This document shows, piece by piece, positions 7,885 to 16,089 of a DNA stretch of 64,000 bases. Under the pieces are notes generated by a model. It was not told where the DNA came from. It made no database searches and saw only the letters and a program-made list of their open reading frames with translations. Location of the stretch: contig JAAESX010000080.1 in assembly GCA_024228935.1 (NCBI GenBank), positions 1-64,000 of the forward strand. Reading direction: 5' to 3'. Position 1 is the stretch's first letter. Every line of letters starts with the position of its first letter. The DNA comes from Pseudomonadota bacterium. Lineage in GTDB: Bacteria; Myxococcota_A; UBA796; CAJQPC01. The translations under genes were made by a program, and so were the position numbers.

Positions 7885-9050
7885 CCGCCCAGGTCGCCGT
7901 TGTCGCCGGACAGCTCCCAGGCCATCGCGCCCCGAAGGTCGTTGTCGGCGGCGTACTGGAGCTTGTGGTCGAGCGACTCGGCGTCGTCGTAGCTGATGAA
8001 CGTGTCGCTGCTGGTGAGGTAGGGCACCTTGGCGTCCTCGTCCCAGTGCCGGGTCCAGCCCGATGCGCCGACGTAGTTCGCGGCCAGGTCCTTGTAGTCG
8101 TAGACCCCCGACTCCCACGTCCCGCTCGGCAGGCCGGAGTACGCCTCGCCCAGCTCGTCCGCGCCGGAGAAGCCGCGCCCGTAGTAGGGCAGCCCCAGCG
8201 TGAGCTTCGACGCGGGCACGCCGGCTCCGAGGTAGGTCTGGACGGCGTCGTCCACCGACAGCCCGTCGTCGGCGTACAGCGGCGCGTTGTGCCCGGTCAC
8301 GCTGTCCCACGACCCGTGCAGGTCGTAGGTCATCACGTTCATCCAGTCGAGCGGCTCGGCCAGGTCGGGCAGGTCCATGTTCTCGATGGTCGAGGGGCCG
8401 GCCGGGGCAGCGATCGTCAGGAGGTACTCGCCGCGGCTGTCCAGCTCGGTGCGCATCTCCTGGAGCAGGAGCGTGTAGTTCTCCTTGTCCTCGGGGGCGC
8501 CGCCGTAGAGACCGCCGGAGACCGGGTACTCCCAGTCGATGTCCAGGCCGTCGAAGCCCCACTCCTCCATCATGTCCGCGCAGCTCGATGCGAGCCTCTC
8601 GCGCTTGGCGGCCGTCGAGGCGGCGTCGGAGAACGGCTGCGAGAGCGTCCAGCCACCGACGGTCAGGAGCACCTTCAGATCGGGGTGGCTCGTCTTGAGG
8701 TCCGCGAACTGGGCGACGTTGCCGCCGTCCTTCTGCGTGGCCGCCCAGTCGTCGTAGACCGCGCACTCTCCCGAGGTGATCTGGGCGAACGCGTAGTTGA
8801 CGTGGGTGACCTCGGAGCCCGGGATGTCCCAGACGCGGTAGTTCCGGTCGTAGACGCCCCACTCGACGAAGTAGGCGACGTAGACCCGGTCGTCGTCCGA
8901 GTCGGCGTCCGTGTCCGAGTCGGTGTCGCTGTCCGCATCGGTGTCGCTGTCGGAGTCGGTGTCGGTGTCGGCGTCGGTGTCGACCTCGAGCGGGGAGACG
9001 GTGGACTCAGGGGCGTCGTCGCCGGTGCAGGCGAGCCAGAAGAGCAGCAT
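7863..9050 (-). CDS. Lipoprotein GH18 chitinase
   Basis: This 395-residue glycoside hydrolase family 18 protein has the catalytic DGLDIDWEYP (acid Glu about residue 174), the upstream KVLLTVGGW strand, MNVMTYDLHG and a C-terminal GAMAWELSGDNG. Members cleave beta-1,4-N-acetylglucosamine polymers by substrate-assisted catalysis. The N terminus MLLFWLACTGDD is an ultra-short lipoprotein signal. The ATG at 9050 has a GAGG Shine-Dalgarno about 9 bp upstream; an in-frame TTG at 9071 (adding one Arg) is the alternative. A long Asp/Ser/Thr linker (residues 24-54) separates lipid anchor and enzyme, suggesting surface display. Chitin degradation would suit a soil or predatory lifestyle, which is inference. 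Confidence 0.93.
   Translation of the reverse strand: MLLFWLACTGDDAPESTVSPLEVDTDADTDTDSDSDTDADSDTDSDTDADSDDDRVYVAYFVEWGVYDRNYRVWDIPGSEVTHVNYAFAQITSGECAVYDDWAATQKDGGNVAQFADLKTSHPDLKVLLTVGGWTLSQPFSDAASTAAKRERLASSCADMMEEWGFDGLDIDWEYPVSGGLYGGAPEDKENYTLLLQEMRTELDSRGEYLLTIAAPAGPSTIENMDLPDLAEPLDWMNVMTYDLHGSWDSVTGHNAPLYADDGLSVDDAVQTYLGAGVPASKLTLGLPYYGRGFSGADELGEAYSGLPSGTWESGVYDYKDLAANYVGASGWTRHWDEDAKVPYLTSSDTFISYDDAESLDHKLQYAADNDLRGAMAWELSGDNGDLGGQVAGWR
8889..8981 (-). repeat. Low-complexity hexamer repeat encoding an Asp-Ser/Thr-Asp linker
   Basis: About 93 bp of imperfect GTCGGT/GTCCGA hexamers (plus strand) encode alternating Asp with Ser, Thr or Ala in the chitinase lipoprotein, from residue 24 to 54. 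It is an in-frame linker, not a CRISPR or satellite. Hexamer slippage should make its length variable between strains. Confidence 0.8.
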
Positions 9051-9112
9051 GGGGAGGGTCCTCGAAGGCAATCAGGATAGGCGTTCCCCCCTACATGCCG
9101 CGAGGGCCGACC

Positions 9113-9901
9113 ATGCTTACCGTTCTTTCTCCCGCGAAGAAGCTCAACGAGCCGCCGGGCCGCCCGAAGCCGGTGTTCAGCCAGTCCGAGCTGCTGGACG
9201 ACACCGCGCTCCTGATGGAGACCGCGCGGGGACTCAGCGTCGGGGACCTGAAGTCCCTGATGCACATCAGCGATGCCCTTGCTGAGCTGAATCACGAACG
9301 GTTCCAGTCCTTTGAGATGCCGTTCACCCTCGACAACGCCCAGCAGGCCGCGTTCACGTTCGCGGGCGACACCTACCGCGGCTTGAACGCGAGCACGCTC
9401 TCGGCCGAGGACCTGGAGCATGCGCAGGACCATCTGGCCATCCTGTCCGGCCTGTACGGGCTGCTCCGACCGCTGGACCTGATGCAGCCGTATCGGCTGG
9501 AGATGGGGACGAAGCTCCAGAACCCCCGCGGCAAGAACCTGTACGCCTTCTGGAAGGCGTCCGTGACCGAGCGCATCAACGCGCTCACCGAGGGCCACGC
9601 CGACCGGACGCTCGTGGTCTGTGCCAGCAACGAGTACGTCAGCGCCGTGGACACCAAGGCACTGGCCGGGCCGGTGGTGACGCCGGTCTTCAAGGAGCGC
9701 AAGGACGGCAAGGAGCGCGTCATCTCCTTCATGGCCAAGGCCGCGCGCGGCTCGATGGCGCGGTGGATCATCAAGAAGCGTGTGGACACGGCCGAGGACA
9801 TCAAGGAGTTCAGTGTCGGGGGCTACCGGTTCAAGCCGAGCGCCAGCACCGAGACCTCGTGGGTCTTCTCTCGCAAGCAGCCGCCGCCGGTGAACGGATG
9901 A
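9113..9901 (+). CDS. yaaA: YaaA family peroxide-stress protein (DUF328)
   Basis: The 262-residue cytoplasmic protein has the family's signature start MLTVLSPAKKL, the central LYGLLRPLDLMQPYRLEMG and the C-terminal RGSMARWIIKKR and GGYRFKP. In E. coli YaaA limits Fenton damage after peroxide stress by lowering free iron, and it has a DNA-binding helix-hairpin-helix-like fold. The ATG at 9113 gives the conserved N terminus exactly. It is the first gene of a three-gene unit; its stop overlaps the next ATG (ATGA at 9898). Nothing nearby points to a specific peroxide regulator. Confidence 0.95.
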   Translation: MLTVLSPAKKLNEPPGRPKPVFSQSELLDDTALLMETARGLSVGDLKSLMHISDALAELNHERFQSFEMPFTLDNAQQAAFTFAGDTYRGLNASTLSAEDLEHAQDHLAILSGLYGLLRPLDLMQPYRLEMGTKLQNPRGKNLYAFWKASVTERINALTEGHADRTLVVCASNEYVSAVDTKALAGPVVTPVFKERKDGKERVISFMAKAARGSMARWIIKKRVDTAEDIKEFSVGGYRFKPSASTETSWVFSRKQPPPVNG

Positions 9902-11214
9902 GCGGCATGCGCATCGCACGGATCGAGCTGTTCCACGTGGCCGTCCCGCTCGCCGGCCCGTTCCACCCGTCCTGGATCCCGGGCTTCCGGCAGGTGGAGA
10001 ATCGCTTCGACCTTCTTCGCATCGAGACCGCCGACGGCGTCGTGGGCTGGTCTGCCGCTCCGAGTATGGGGGGCGAACGCGAGGGCTGGGGGCAGTTCCT
10101 GGGCAGTTACTTCCTGGGTGAGCGGGCCGACGACCTGGCCAACGTGCGGCAGCGCATCCGGGAGATGGGGTACCTGGGGCACCGCGGCGGCGGCTTCATC
10201 GAGCCAGCGTGCTGGGATATCGTCGGAAAGGCGAGGAACAAGCCGGTGTACGAGCTGCTCGGGGGGACCGGCGGCCGGGTCAAGCTGTACGCCTCGACCG
10301 GCGAGATGCGGACCGGCGCCGAGCGCGTGATCGAGGTGCAGGAGCGACGCGACGAGGGCTTCCAGGCCGTCAAGCTGCGCGTGCACGCCGAGACGCTGGA
10401 AGAGGACATCGAGCAGATCCGCATGACGCGCGAGGCCCACCCCGATGTGGTGCTCGGCGTCGACTGCAACCAGGCCTGGCGGGTCGCGGCGATCGCCGAC
10501 TGCGCGAAGTGGGACTACGACCGGGCGCTGGCGTTCTGCAAGGCGGCCGAGGAGCTCGACTTCGCCTGGGTCGAGGAGCCGCTTCCGCAGGACGACTACG
10601 AGGCCATCGCTCGCCTGAACGCGGCGACCGGCGTCACGCTCGCAGGGGGTGAGCTCAACACCGGCGGGCTGCCCGAGTTCAGGCACATGGTCGCGCGGGG
10701 TTGCTACGACTGGTACCAGCCCGACGCCATCATGGTCGGCGGAGTCTCCGAGACCTGGGCCATCGTGAACCTGCTGAAGAAGTCCGGCGCGGCGTACTCG
10801 CCCCACACCTGGACGAACGGCATCGGCTTCGCCATCAACCTGCAGATCTTCGCGGCCACCAAGGGGCGCGAGGAGAAGTTCCTGGAGTACCCGCTGGACC
10901 CGCCCGGGTGGGTCCCCGAGGGACGCGACGGCCTGCTGATGGATCCGTTCCACCACGACAAGGGCTTCCTGGACATCCCGACGAAGCCGGGCCTGGGCTT
11001 CGAGATCGACGAGTCCCAGCTGCGCCGTCACGGCCGTCGCTGGTACGTCGCGAACAAGGTGCGCGTCGCCATCTCCACGGTGTTCGACCGGGGCCTCGGC
11101 GAGGCGAAGAAGCTTGGCGCCGTCCGCGACGCTCGACTCGACGCCCGAGAGGCCGAGCTGAACGCCCAGGGCGGAGACCCCTTCCTCGACCCGGTCGCCG
11201 ACCTGCTCACGTGA
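9898..11214 (+). CDS. Enolase-superfamily enzyme (mandelate racemase/muconate lactonizing type)
   Basis: The 438-residue protein has the N-terminal capping domain (RIARIELFHVAVPLAGPF) and a C-terminal barrel with FQAVKLRVHA (catalytic K-x-R/K strand), GVDCNQAW (first metal Asp), WVEEPL (second acidic ligand), GGELNTGG (third) and SPHTWTNG with a possible general acid/base His. Such enzymes abstract a proton alpha to a carboxylate; dehydratases for sugar acids and racemases share this layout. The C terminus is about 60 residues longer than usual (from about 375). The substrate is not identifiable. The ATG overlaps the yaaA stop by 4 bp and its own stop overlaps the next GTG. Confidence 0.88.
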   Translation: MSGMRIARIELFHVAVPLAGPFHPSWIPGFRQVENRFDLLRIETADGVVGWSAAPSMGGEREGWGQFLGSYFLGERADDLANVRQRIREMGYLGHRGGGFIEPACWDIVGKARNKPVYELLGGTGGRVKLYASTGEMRTGAERVIEVQERRDEGFQAVKLRVHAETLEEDIEQIRMTREAHPDVVLGVDCNQAWRVAAIADCAKWDYDRALAFCKAAEELDFAWVEEPLPQDDYEAIARLNAATGVTLAGGELNTGGLPEFRHMVARGCYDWYQPDAIMVGGVSETWAIVNLLKKSGAAYSPHTWTNGIGFAINLQIFAATKGREEKFLEYPLDPPGWVPEGRDGLLMDPFHHDKGFLDIPTKPGLGFEIDESQLRRHGRRWYVANKVRVAISTVFDRGLGEAKKLGAVRDARLDAREAELNAQGGDPFLDPVADLLT

Positions 11215-12146
11215 GCGTCCTGACGCTCGTGCGTCCGGGCCCGGTGGCACCGCCGCCACCGGAGTCGATGCCGATCGGGCGGGCGGCGCTGTGGCTCGCC
11301 GACCAGGGCGTCGACGTCGTGTTCGGGACGGCCGAGCTGAAGATGCGCGCGGTTCCGGGTGGTTGGCAGCTGGCCGAGGAGGACCCCGTGGCGGTTCACG
11401 ACCGGTTCCCGAGCTGGAACCACCCGCGGGAGTATGCCGCCGCCACGCTCGGCCTGGAGCACCTGCCGCGCGGCAATCCCATCCGCTTCCGGGACCTGTG
11501 CCGGGACAAGGTGCGGTTCCAGCGCGAGGTCCCCGTCGACATGCCGGAGATCGTCATCGATTCCAGTGACTTCGATTCGGCTCTCAGAAGCTGGGGCGCT
11601 GGTTTCCTGAAGCCCCGCTACGGCGGGCTCGGGCGTGGCGTTCGCTACGTGCGGCCGGGGGACGATCTGCCGTCGGAGCTGGAGGGCGCGGTCCTCGGCC
11701 AGCTGGAGCCGGCGATCCTGCAGCGCGCCATCGCCGCCCCCACCGGACTGGCCGGGCTCGCGACGCGATGGCTGATGCAGCGGTCCGAGGACGGCTCGTG
11801 GGTCGTCGCCGGTGGGGTGTGTCGCACCTCGGAGACAGACCCGGTGACCAACGTCGACCGAGGCGCCCACGTCGTGCCTGCCGACACGCTCGACGCCCAC
11901 ACCGGGCACCGGTGCAGGGAGATCCTCGAGGCGGTCGCCGACTGGATCACCGACCCCGAGGTGTGCGAGGTCGGGCTCGACCTGGTCATCGATCCGGACG
12001 GTGTGCCGCACCTCATCGAGGCGAACTCGCGTCCGGGGGGACGGCTCCAGGCGCTGGGCCCGGCGTACCGGGACGACCACGTCCGCGCCTGCGCGCGACC
12101 TCTTCTCTACCTGTGCCAGCTCGGTCCGACGCGACCGGGTGGGTGA
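11211..12146 (+). CDS. ATP-grasp protein of YheC/YheD type
   Basis: The 311-residue protein starts at a GTG inside the upstream stop (GTGA). It shows ATP-grasp landmarks: FLKPRYGGLGRGVRYV (Lys plus Gly-rich nucleotide loop, about residues 128-143) and VGLDLVIDPDGVPHLIEANS with RPGG (Mg-binding acidic and Asn residues, about 253-278). A PSWNHPREYA segment is also reminiscent of the YheC/D family. By family, it would form an amide or thioester using ATP via an acyl-phosphate. Coupling to an enolase-superfamily enzyme raises the possibility that they act on the same carboxylate, which is only inference. The 3' end overlaps the convergent phosphoesterase by 40 bp. Confidence 0.75.
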   Translation: MSVLTLVRPGPVAPPPPESMPIGRAALWLADQGVDVVFGTAELKMRAVPGGWQLAEEDPVAVHDRFPSWNHPREYAAATLGLEHLPRGNPIRFRDLCRDKVRFQREVPVDMPEIVIDSSDFDSALRSWGAGFLKPRYGGLGRGVRYVRPGDDLPSELEGAVLGQLEPAILQRAIAAPTGLAGLATRWLMQRSEDGSWVVAGGVCRTSETDPVTNVDRGAHVVPADTLDAHTGHRCREILEAVADWITDPEVCEVGLDLVIDPDGVPHLIEANSRPGGRLQALGPAYRDDHVRACARPLLYLCQLGPTRPGG

Positions 12147-12970
12147 GGCGGCGGAGGACCCGGAACGATCTCGCGTAGATAGCTGTCGAGTCCCCGGTCG
12201 ACCTTCCAGTGCCGCGGGTAGCCCGTGGCGACCTCCTCGAAGCGCGTCCCGTCCACCCAGTCCGTCGCCCGCATGTGGAGATGGCCGGTCACGACCGCTC
12301 GGGCATGGAAGCGCAGGTGCCAGTCCTCGGTCGCGCGGGTCCCGCACCAGGGCAGGAAGCGCTGGATGAGCTCGGGCAGGCGGACCAGCTCCTGCCGCAT
12401 CGTCCAGTGGTTGATCAACACCGTCTCGGTCCCGGCAGGCAGCGCCTCGAGTCGCGCCTCGGTCTCCGCGATGCGGGCCGCGCACCAGGCCTCCTTGGTC
12501 GGGTAGGGGTCGGGGTGCAGCAGGCGCTCGTCCATCGCGACGATGCCCTTCTCCTTGGACCAGGCTCGCGCCTGTTCGGGGTCCAGGCCACCCGGGCCGA
12601 AGGTGTAGTCGTACCCGATGAAGAGCGGACAGATGGCCAGTCCGCCGTCCTCGGGCCACAGCGGGAAGGGGTCTTCTGGGGTCAGCACCCCATGCGCTCG
12701 CGCCAGGGCCACCAGCGCGGCGTAGCGGGGCACTCCCCGGAGCGGACTCTCGCAGCTCTTGTGGGTCCAGAGCTCGTGGTTGCCGGGGACCCAGATCAGC
12801 TGGGCGAACTTCTCTCCGAGCACCGTGAAGACGTCGCGAAGGTGCTGGAACGTCTCGCCGACGTCCCCGGCCACGATCAGCCAGTCGTCTCCATGGTCGG
12901 AGATCGCCTCGACGGCGGCCCGGTTCTTGGCGTACCCGATGTGCAGGTCGCTGATCGCCCAGAGCTTCAT
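12107..12970 (-). CDS. Calcineurin-type metallophosphoesterase
   Basis: The 287-residue cytoplasmic protein has the ordered metallophosphatase motifs: SDLHIG (residues 6-11), AGDVGE, VPGNHELW and GHLHMRATDW. They coordinate a dinuclear metal centre that hydrolyses phosphoesters. I chose the ATG at 12970 (MKLWAISDLHIG) because it overlaps the stop of the upstream TIGR03790-like gene as ATGA; an ATG 4 codons earlier is possible. It is the last gene of a long minus-strand run. The substrate is unknown. Confidence 0.9.
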   Translation of the reverse strand: MKLWAISDLHIGYAKNRAAVEAISDHGDDWLIVAGDVGETFQHLRDVFTVLGEKFAQLIWVPGNHELWTHKSCESPLRGVPRYAALVALARAHGVLTPEDPFPLWPEDGGLAICPLFIGYDYTFGPGGLDPEQARAWSKEKGIVAMDERLLHPDPYPTKEAWCAARIAETEARLEALPAGTETVLINHWTMRQELVRLPELIQRFLPWCGTRATEDWHLRFHARAVVTGHLHMRATDWVDGTRFEEVATGYPRHWKVDRGLDSYLREIVPGPPPPHPPGRVGPSWHR

Positions 12971-14544
12971 CGGCGGCGCCACAAGAGCGGCAGCAGGGCG
13001 AGCCAGGTCCAGGCCAGGCCACCCGCACCGCAGCCGGAACAGCCCTCGGGGCCCTTGGGCTCGGGCACCGAGCCAGTGTCGCCGGAGTCCCCGGTGTCGG
13101 GCACCTCGACGGTCAGCTCGAGCGAGGCCCAGCCCGTCACCTCGGGCTGGGTGAGCACGCCGTTGACCTCGACGGCGCCCGAGCGGGCGACGGCGAACAG
13201 CTCGTACGTCCCGGGCTCCAGGACGAGCGGAGGTGCCCCTTCGGCGATGACGACGCCGTCCTCGTAGAGAGAAAGTCGGGCGATACCAGAAGGATGGGTG
13301 GCGTCAACGCCGTCCGATGTCGCGGTCACGACAGGCCGCTCGACGAACGGGACGACCAGCGGGTCGCCGATCAACAGGTTCTGCCAGTACAGGTACGGCT
13401 GGCTGTAGAGCATGCTCTCGCCGAGGCTGTACCCGGACGCGTAGAACAGCATAAGGCTGGCGTGCGGGAACACGTTGTTGAGCGGCTCGGCGACGGTCCC
13501 CTGGGTGCCGGTGGCGCCGGCTCGGACGAAGCGCGCGATGCTGGTCTGGACCTCGCTGGCCGGACAGACGTCGCCCTCGCACACGAAGTTCTGGGGGTGG
13601 GCGCCATGGCTGGTGAGGTTGTCGGCGAACGCCCCGGGCGCGTAGGTCAGGCCGTCGATGGCCCCGGTCAGGTCCGCGGCTCCGGTCAGGTAGAGCAGCA
13701 CCTCGTGATCGGACAGGGCCGCGTCCCACTCGGCGACCCACTCTCCGTCGTGCCCGGCCTCGGTGAGCCAGCGGGTGGCGAGCTCGCACTCGTCGTCGCG
13801 GGCGCCTCGGGCCTCGTCGGCTCCGTACATGCACAGGAGCTCGGCCTGGGGGGGCTGTTCCTCGGCGGCCAGGGCTCGGTCGATCAGCGCGCGCGCGTCC
13901 GCGTGGTCGAAGCCATCCAGGCGGCTCACGATGAACAGGTTCTCGCTGTAGCGGATGCTGCCGGACCGCCCGGCTTTGTTGCGGTCGAAGCTCGCCGGCC
14001 ACTCTTCCAGGCGGGACAGCGAGCTGGTCGCCGTGTACAGCTCGCGGTAGCTGCGTCCGACCTCGAAGTCCCCGAGATCGTAGGCATCGTCGCCGACGAA
14101 GACGGGGTTTCCTGCCGTCGCGTAGTGGGTGCCGTTGTAGTCGGCCTGGCCCGAGCCCGCGAGATCCTCGCCCTGGATGGTGGCGTGGTGCACCTGCAGG
14201 ACGGCATCCAGGCTCGCCACGTAGGCGGGCAGCTCGACGCGGTACGGCAGGCCGCGGACCAGGACCAGCGCGTCGATCTCGGCCGGGTCCGGCTGGGCGT
14301 CCAGGCAGGCCTCGAAGGGCTCGCGGATCGCGGTCTCGAAGTCGTCCCACGAGATGCTCGCAACGACGGGCTCCAGGCCCTGGCCGACAGCGCAGAGCTG
14401 GTCCGGACGCAGGTCCCGCGCGGCCGCATAGGCCTCGGCTGTCCCGAGCGCCTCCGGGTCCTCGGTGCTGTAGAGCACGAGGACGTCCGGAGGCGCCAGC
14501 CCCGCATGGGCGTTCGACAGTGTCTGGAGGAGGAGGAGCGACAC
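12967..14544 (-). CDS. TIGR03790-type exported protein with an MYXO-CTERM-like sorting tail
   Basis: The 525-residue protein starts MSLLLLQTLSNAHA, a 14-residue signal peptide. The body matches the uncharacterised TIGR03790-type family by VLVLYSTEDPEALGTAEAY, LVLVRGLPYRVELP, LLCMYGADEARG and YWQNLLIGDPLVVPF. The last 30 residues are EGCSGCGAGG, then a hydrophobic helix, then WRRR: the Cys-containing motif-helix-arginine layout of MYXO-CTERM domains. By family knowledge such tails are recognised by a rhomboid-like or CAAX-type myxosortase and mark proteins for surface anchoring. The biochemical role of the family is not known to me. Confidence 0.85.
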   Translation of the reverse strand: MSLLLLQTLSNAHAGLAPPDVLVLYSTEDPEALGTAEAYAAARDLRPDQLCAVGQGLEPVVASISWDDFETAIREPFEACLDAQPDPAEIDALVLVRGLPYRVELPAYVASLDAVLQVHHATIQGEDLAGSGQADYNGTHYATAGNPVFVGDDAYDLGDFEVGRSYRELYTATSSLSRLEEWPASFDRNKAGRSGSIRYSENLFIVSRLDGFDHADARALIDRALAAEEQPPQAELLCMYGADEARGARDDECELATRWLTEAGHDGEWVAEWDAALSDHEVLLYLTGAADLTGAIDGLTYAPGAFADNLTSHGAHPQNFVCEGDVCPASEVQTSIARFVRAGATGTQGTVAEPLNNVFPHASLMLFYASGYSLGESMLYSQPYLYWQNLLIGDPLVVPFVERPVVTATSDGVDATHPSGIARLSLYEDGVVIAEGAPPLVLEPGTYELFAVARSGAVEVNGVLTQPEVTGWASLELTVEVPDTGDSGDTGSVPEPKGPEGCSGCGAGGLAWTWLALLPLLWRRR

Positions 14545-14587
14545 GCGGCGATGGTACGCCCTGCCGCCCGGTGACCACCTGGTGTGG

Positions 14588-14824
14588 CTACTTCACCTGG
14601 GCGACGCTGGCGTCCATCTCCTCGTCGAAGTTGATGCGGAGCTTGATCATGGGGGTGAAGACGAGCTTGGCGGGCTCGACGAAGATCTGGCCGTTCGGAC
14701 CGACCAGCTTGCCGTCGACGCGGGTGTAGCCGAACTCGATGTGGGTCTCGGCGGCGTAGAGCGGCTCGTCCGTGTTCTCGGCGGGATCCTGGGCGAACGT
14801 CGTGGCGATGAGGGAGAGGAGCAT
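14588..14824 (-). CDS. Small exported protein of unknown function
   Basis: The 78-residue protein has the 11-residue signal MLLSLIATTFA, followed by QDPAENTDEP and a beta-rich stretch ending NFDEEMDASVAQVK. A GAGG lies about 7 bp before the ATG. It sits 43 bp upstream of the TIGR03790-like gene and 62 bp after the CheX-like gene, on the same strand. The Val-Asp-Gly-Lys pattern IEFGYTRVDGKLVGP suggests a small periplasmic beta protein, but I do not recognise the family. Confidence 0.72.
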   Translation of the reverse strand: MLLSLIATTFAQDPAENTDEPLYAAETHIEFGYTRVDGKLVGPNGQIFVEPAKLVFTPMIKLRINFDEEMDASVAQVK

Positions 14825-14886
14825 TGGGAGCCTCGTTCAGGGGTCCCACGCTCCGACAGCGGGCGTCTTGACAGGTTCCACACGAA

Positions 14887-15432
14887 TCAGCGCCAGGCGT
14901 CGAACCCGGTTCGATTCACGGCGGGACCCGACTGGATCTCGCCGGCGCGGTGGCTGGCGCCGACCTCGACCAGCAGCAGGTTCAGGTGGCCGACGGGGTA
15001 GTCGCCGACCGTCACCTCGTACAGGGCCTTTCGACCGGTCGCGTCCAGGCACGGCTGCAGCGCTTCCATGACGTCCGCCGGATGGAAGCTGACCTCGGCG
15101 AGCTTCACGTGGGGCGCCCCAGAGGCGTTGTAGAGCGAGGACATCACGTTGAAGACCTCGGCCGTGGCCTCTCGCGAGAGCTCCGAGAGCTTGCCGGTCT
15201 TGACCTGTTCCTGTGCGACCCGGGCGGGGCTCATGGCGAGCGCCGTCCCGACGGTGGCGACCAGCGCCAGATCGGCGGTGATGGCGGCGTGGACCGTCCC
15301 GTCGTCCCGGCGGAGGATCGCAGCGACAGCGGGCGTCTGCAGGTCCTTGCCGGGCTCGAAGGAGATCTTCTTGGCGAGCAGATCCTGGAGCAGGTTCTTC
15401 ACCTTCCGATCGTGAGGGAAGGGGAGGATCAT
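14887..15432 (-). CDS. CheX/CheC-like protein (putative phosphatase-type chemotaxis domain)
   Basis: The 181-residue cytoplasmic protein contains ELSREATAEVFNVMSSLYN (about 90-108), which resembles the E-x2-N-x-hydrophobic helix of the CheC/CheX/FliY phosphatases. It is followed by beta strands (VGHLNLLLVEVG). Those enzymes dephosphorylate receiver domains. Consistent with that, the gene begins inside the stop (ATGA) of a receiver-like fragment. The first 70 residues (from ILPFPHDRKVKNLLQDLL) are a separate segment I do not recognise. The assignment rests on a short motif plus context and is moderate. Confidence 0.5.
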   Translation of the reverse strand: MILPFPHDRKVKNLLQDLLAKKISFEPGKDLQTPAVAAILRRDDGTVHAAITADLALVATVGTALAMSPARVAQEQVKTGKLSELSREATAEVFNVMSSLYNASGAPHVKLAEVSFHPADVMEALQPCLDATGRKALYEVTVGDYPVGHLNLLLVEVGASHRAGEIQSGPAVNRTGFDAWR

Positions 15433-15629
15433 GCCGGGAGCCGTGCGCCCATGAACGCCTGCTCGATCTTGGTCTTGTCGAAGGGCTTGGCGATCAGGAA
15501 GGTCGCGCCGGCGTCCTTGGCCTTGGAGCGCATCTCCGGAGTGTGCTCACTGGTCACGAACCCGAAGGGGGGCCGGCTGCCGGACTCGCGCACCTTCTCC
15601 AGGAACTCCATCCCGTCCATCACAGGCAT
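15429..15629 (-). pseudogene. C-terminal half of a CheY-like receiver, lacking the phospho-acceptor
   Basis: The 66-residue frame from ATG 15629 reads MPVMDGMEFLEKV, FGFVTSEHTPEMR, DAGATFLIAKPF and KTKIEQAF. This is the part of a CheY-type receiver after the phosphorylated Asp, including the conserved Thr/Ser (VTSE) and Lys (AKPF). Extending upstream gives only A-G-W-N before an in-frame TAG. The WNMP motif shows exactly where the preceding Asp should be, but it is Gly here, and the first half has been replaced by the end of the DUF983 gene in the same frame. It overlaps the CheX-like start by 4 bp. It looks like the relic of a receiver that once partnered the CheX-like protein. Confidence 0.65.
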
Positions 15630-15641
15630 GTTCCAGCCTGC

Positions 15642-16085
15642 CTACCGTTCCTTCTCCAGAGCGGAAGTCTGGGAGCCGGGCTTGAGGGCTGATCGGCGTC
15701 GCTTCTCACGAATCGTCTCGAGAAACAGGACATTCCCCACCTGGGCGGGGTCCTCGTGCACCATGCCGACCCGGTGGAGGAGCCCGAAGAGCGCCGCCTT
15801 GGTGATGCGGTAGCCGACGCCCATCACGCCGGCGGCGCCCACGAGGGGGATCCATGCCGCGACCGTCTCCCCCGTCTGGACGTACCACTGAACGGTCAGC
15901 AGGCAGGCCAGCGTGAGGGCCAGGCCGGACGAGATCCCGGCGGCGGCGACCCAGGTGCCATCGAGCCGCTCGTGTCGGACCCCGCAGCTCGGGCAGACGT
16001 CGTGGGTGCGGTAGACGCCGACGAACAGCGCGTCCTCTCCGCACTGCGGGCAGCGGTTCATCAGCGCTCGCAGGACGCTCTGCAC
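15642..16085 (-). CDS. DUF983-type small membrane protein with a zinc ribbon
   Basis: The 147-residue protein has a Cys4 zinc-ribbon-like start, NRCPQCGEDALF ... HDVCPSCGVRHERLDG (residues about 10-40), then two predicted membrane helices (ISSGLALTLACLLTVQWYV and IPLVGAAGVMGVGYRI). This arrangement fits the DUF983 family of unknown function. I chose the GTG at 16085, 4 bp after the stop of the DUF885 gene; an ATG at 16061 is the alternative. Its TAG is followed in the same frame by a receiver remnant. The last 35 residues (TIREKRRRSALKPGS...) are basic and presumably cytoplasmic. Confidence 0.72.
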   Translation of the reverse strand: MQSVLRALMNRCPQCGEDALFVGVYRTHDVCPSCGVRHERLDGTWVAAAGISSGLALTLACLLTVQWYVQTGETVAAWIPLVGAAGVMGVGYRITKAALFGLLHRVGMVHEDPAQVGNVLFLETIREKRRRSALKPGSQTSALEKER

Positions 16086-16089
16086 CCGG

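Noticed and set aside
8889..8990. Short regular repeats that might be taken for a CRISPR or satellite
   Set aside because: The unit is 6 bp, in frame, and encodes the Asp/Ser/Thr linker of the chitinase lipoprotein; there are no spacers or cas genes.
7863..9071. TTG start at 9071 for the chitinase
   Set aside because: The ATG at 9050 has the better Shine-Dalgarno spacing and gives a lipobox signal like those of other genes in the window; TTG is kept only as an alternative.
9113..12146. yaaA, enolase-superfamily and ATP-grasp genes as a biosynthetic cluster
   Set aside because: Only three genes without tailoring, transport or regulatory partners; all neighbours in this genome overlap in the same way, so coupling is weak evidence of a pathway.
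15429..16085. Readthrough fusion of DUF983 with the receiver half
   Set aside because: The same-frame TAG might suggest a decoded stop, but a receiver half without its phospho-acceptor makes a functional fusion unlikely; a deletion junction is simpler.
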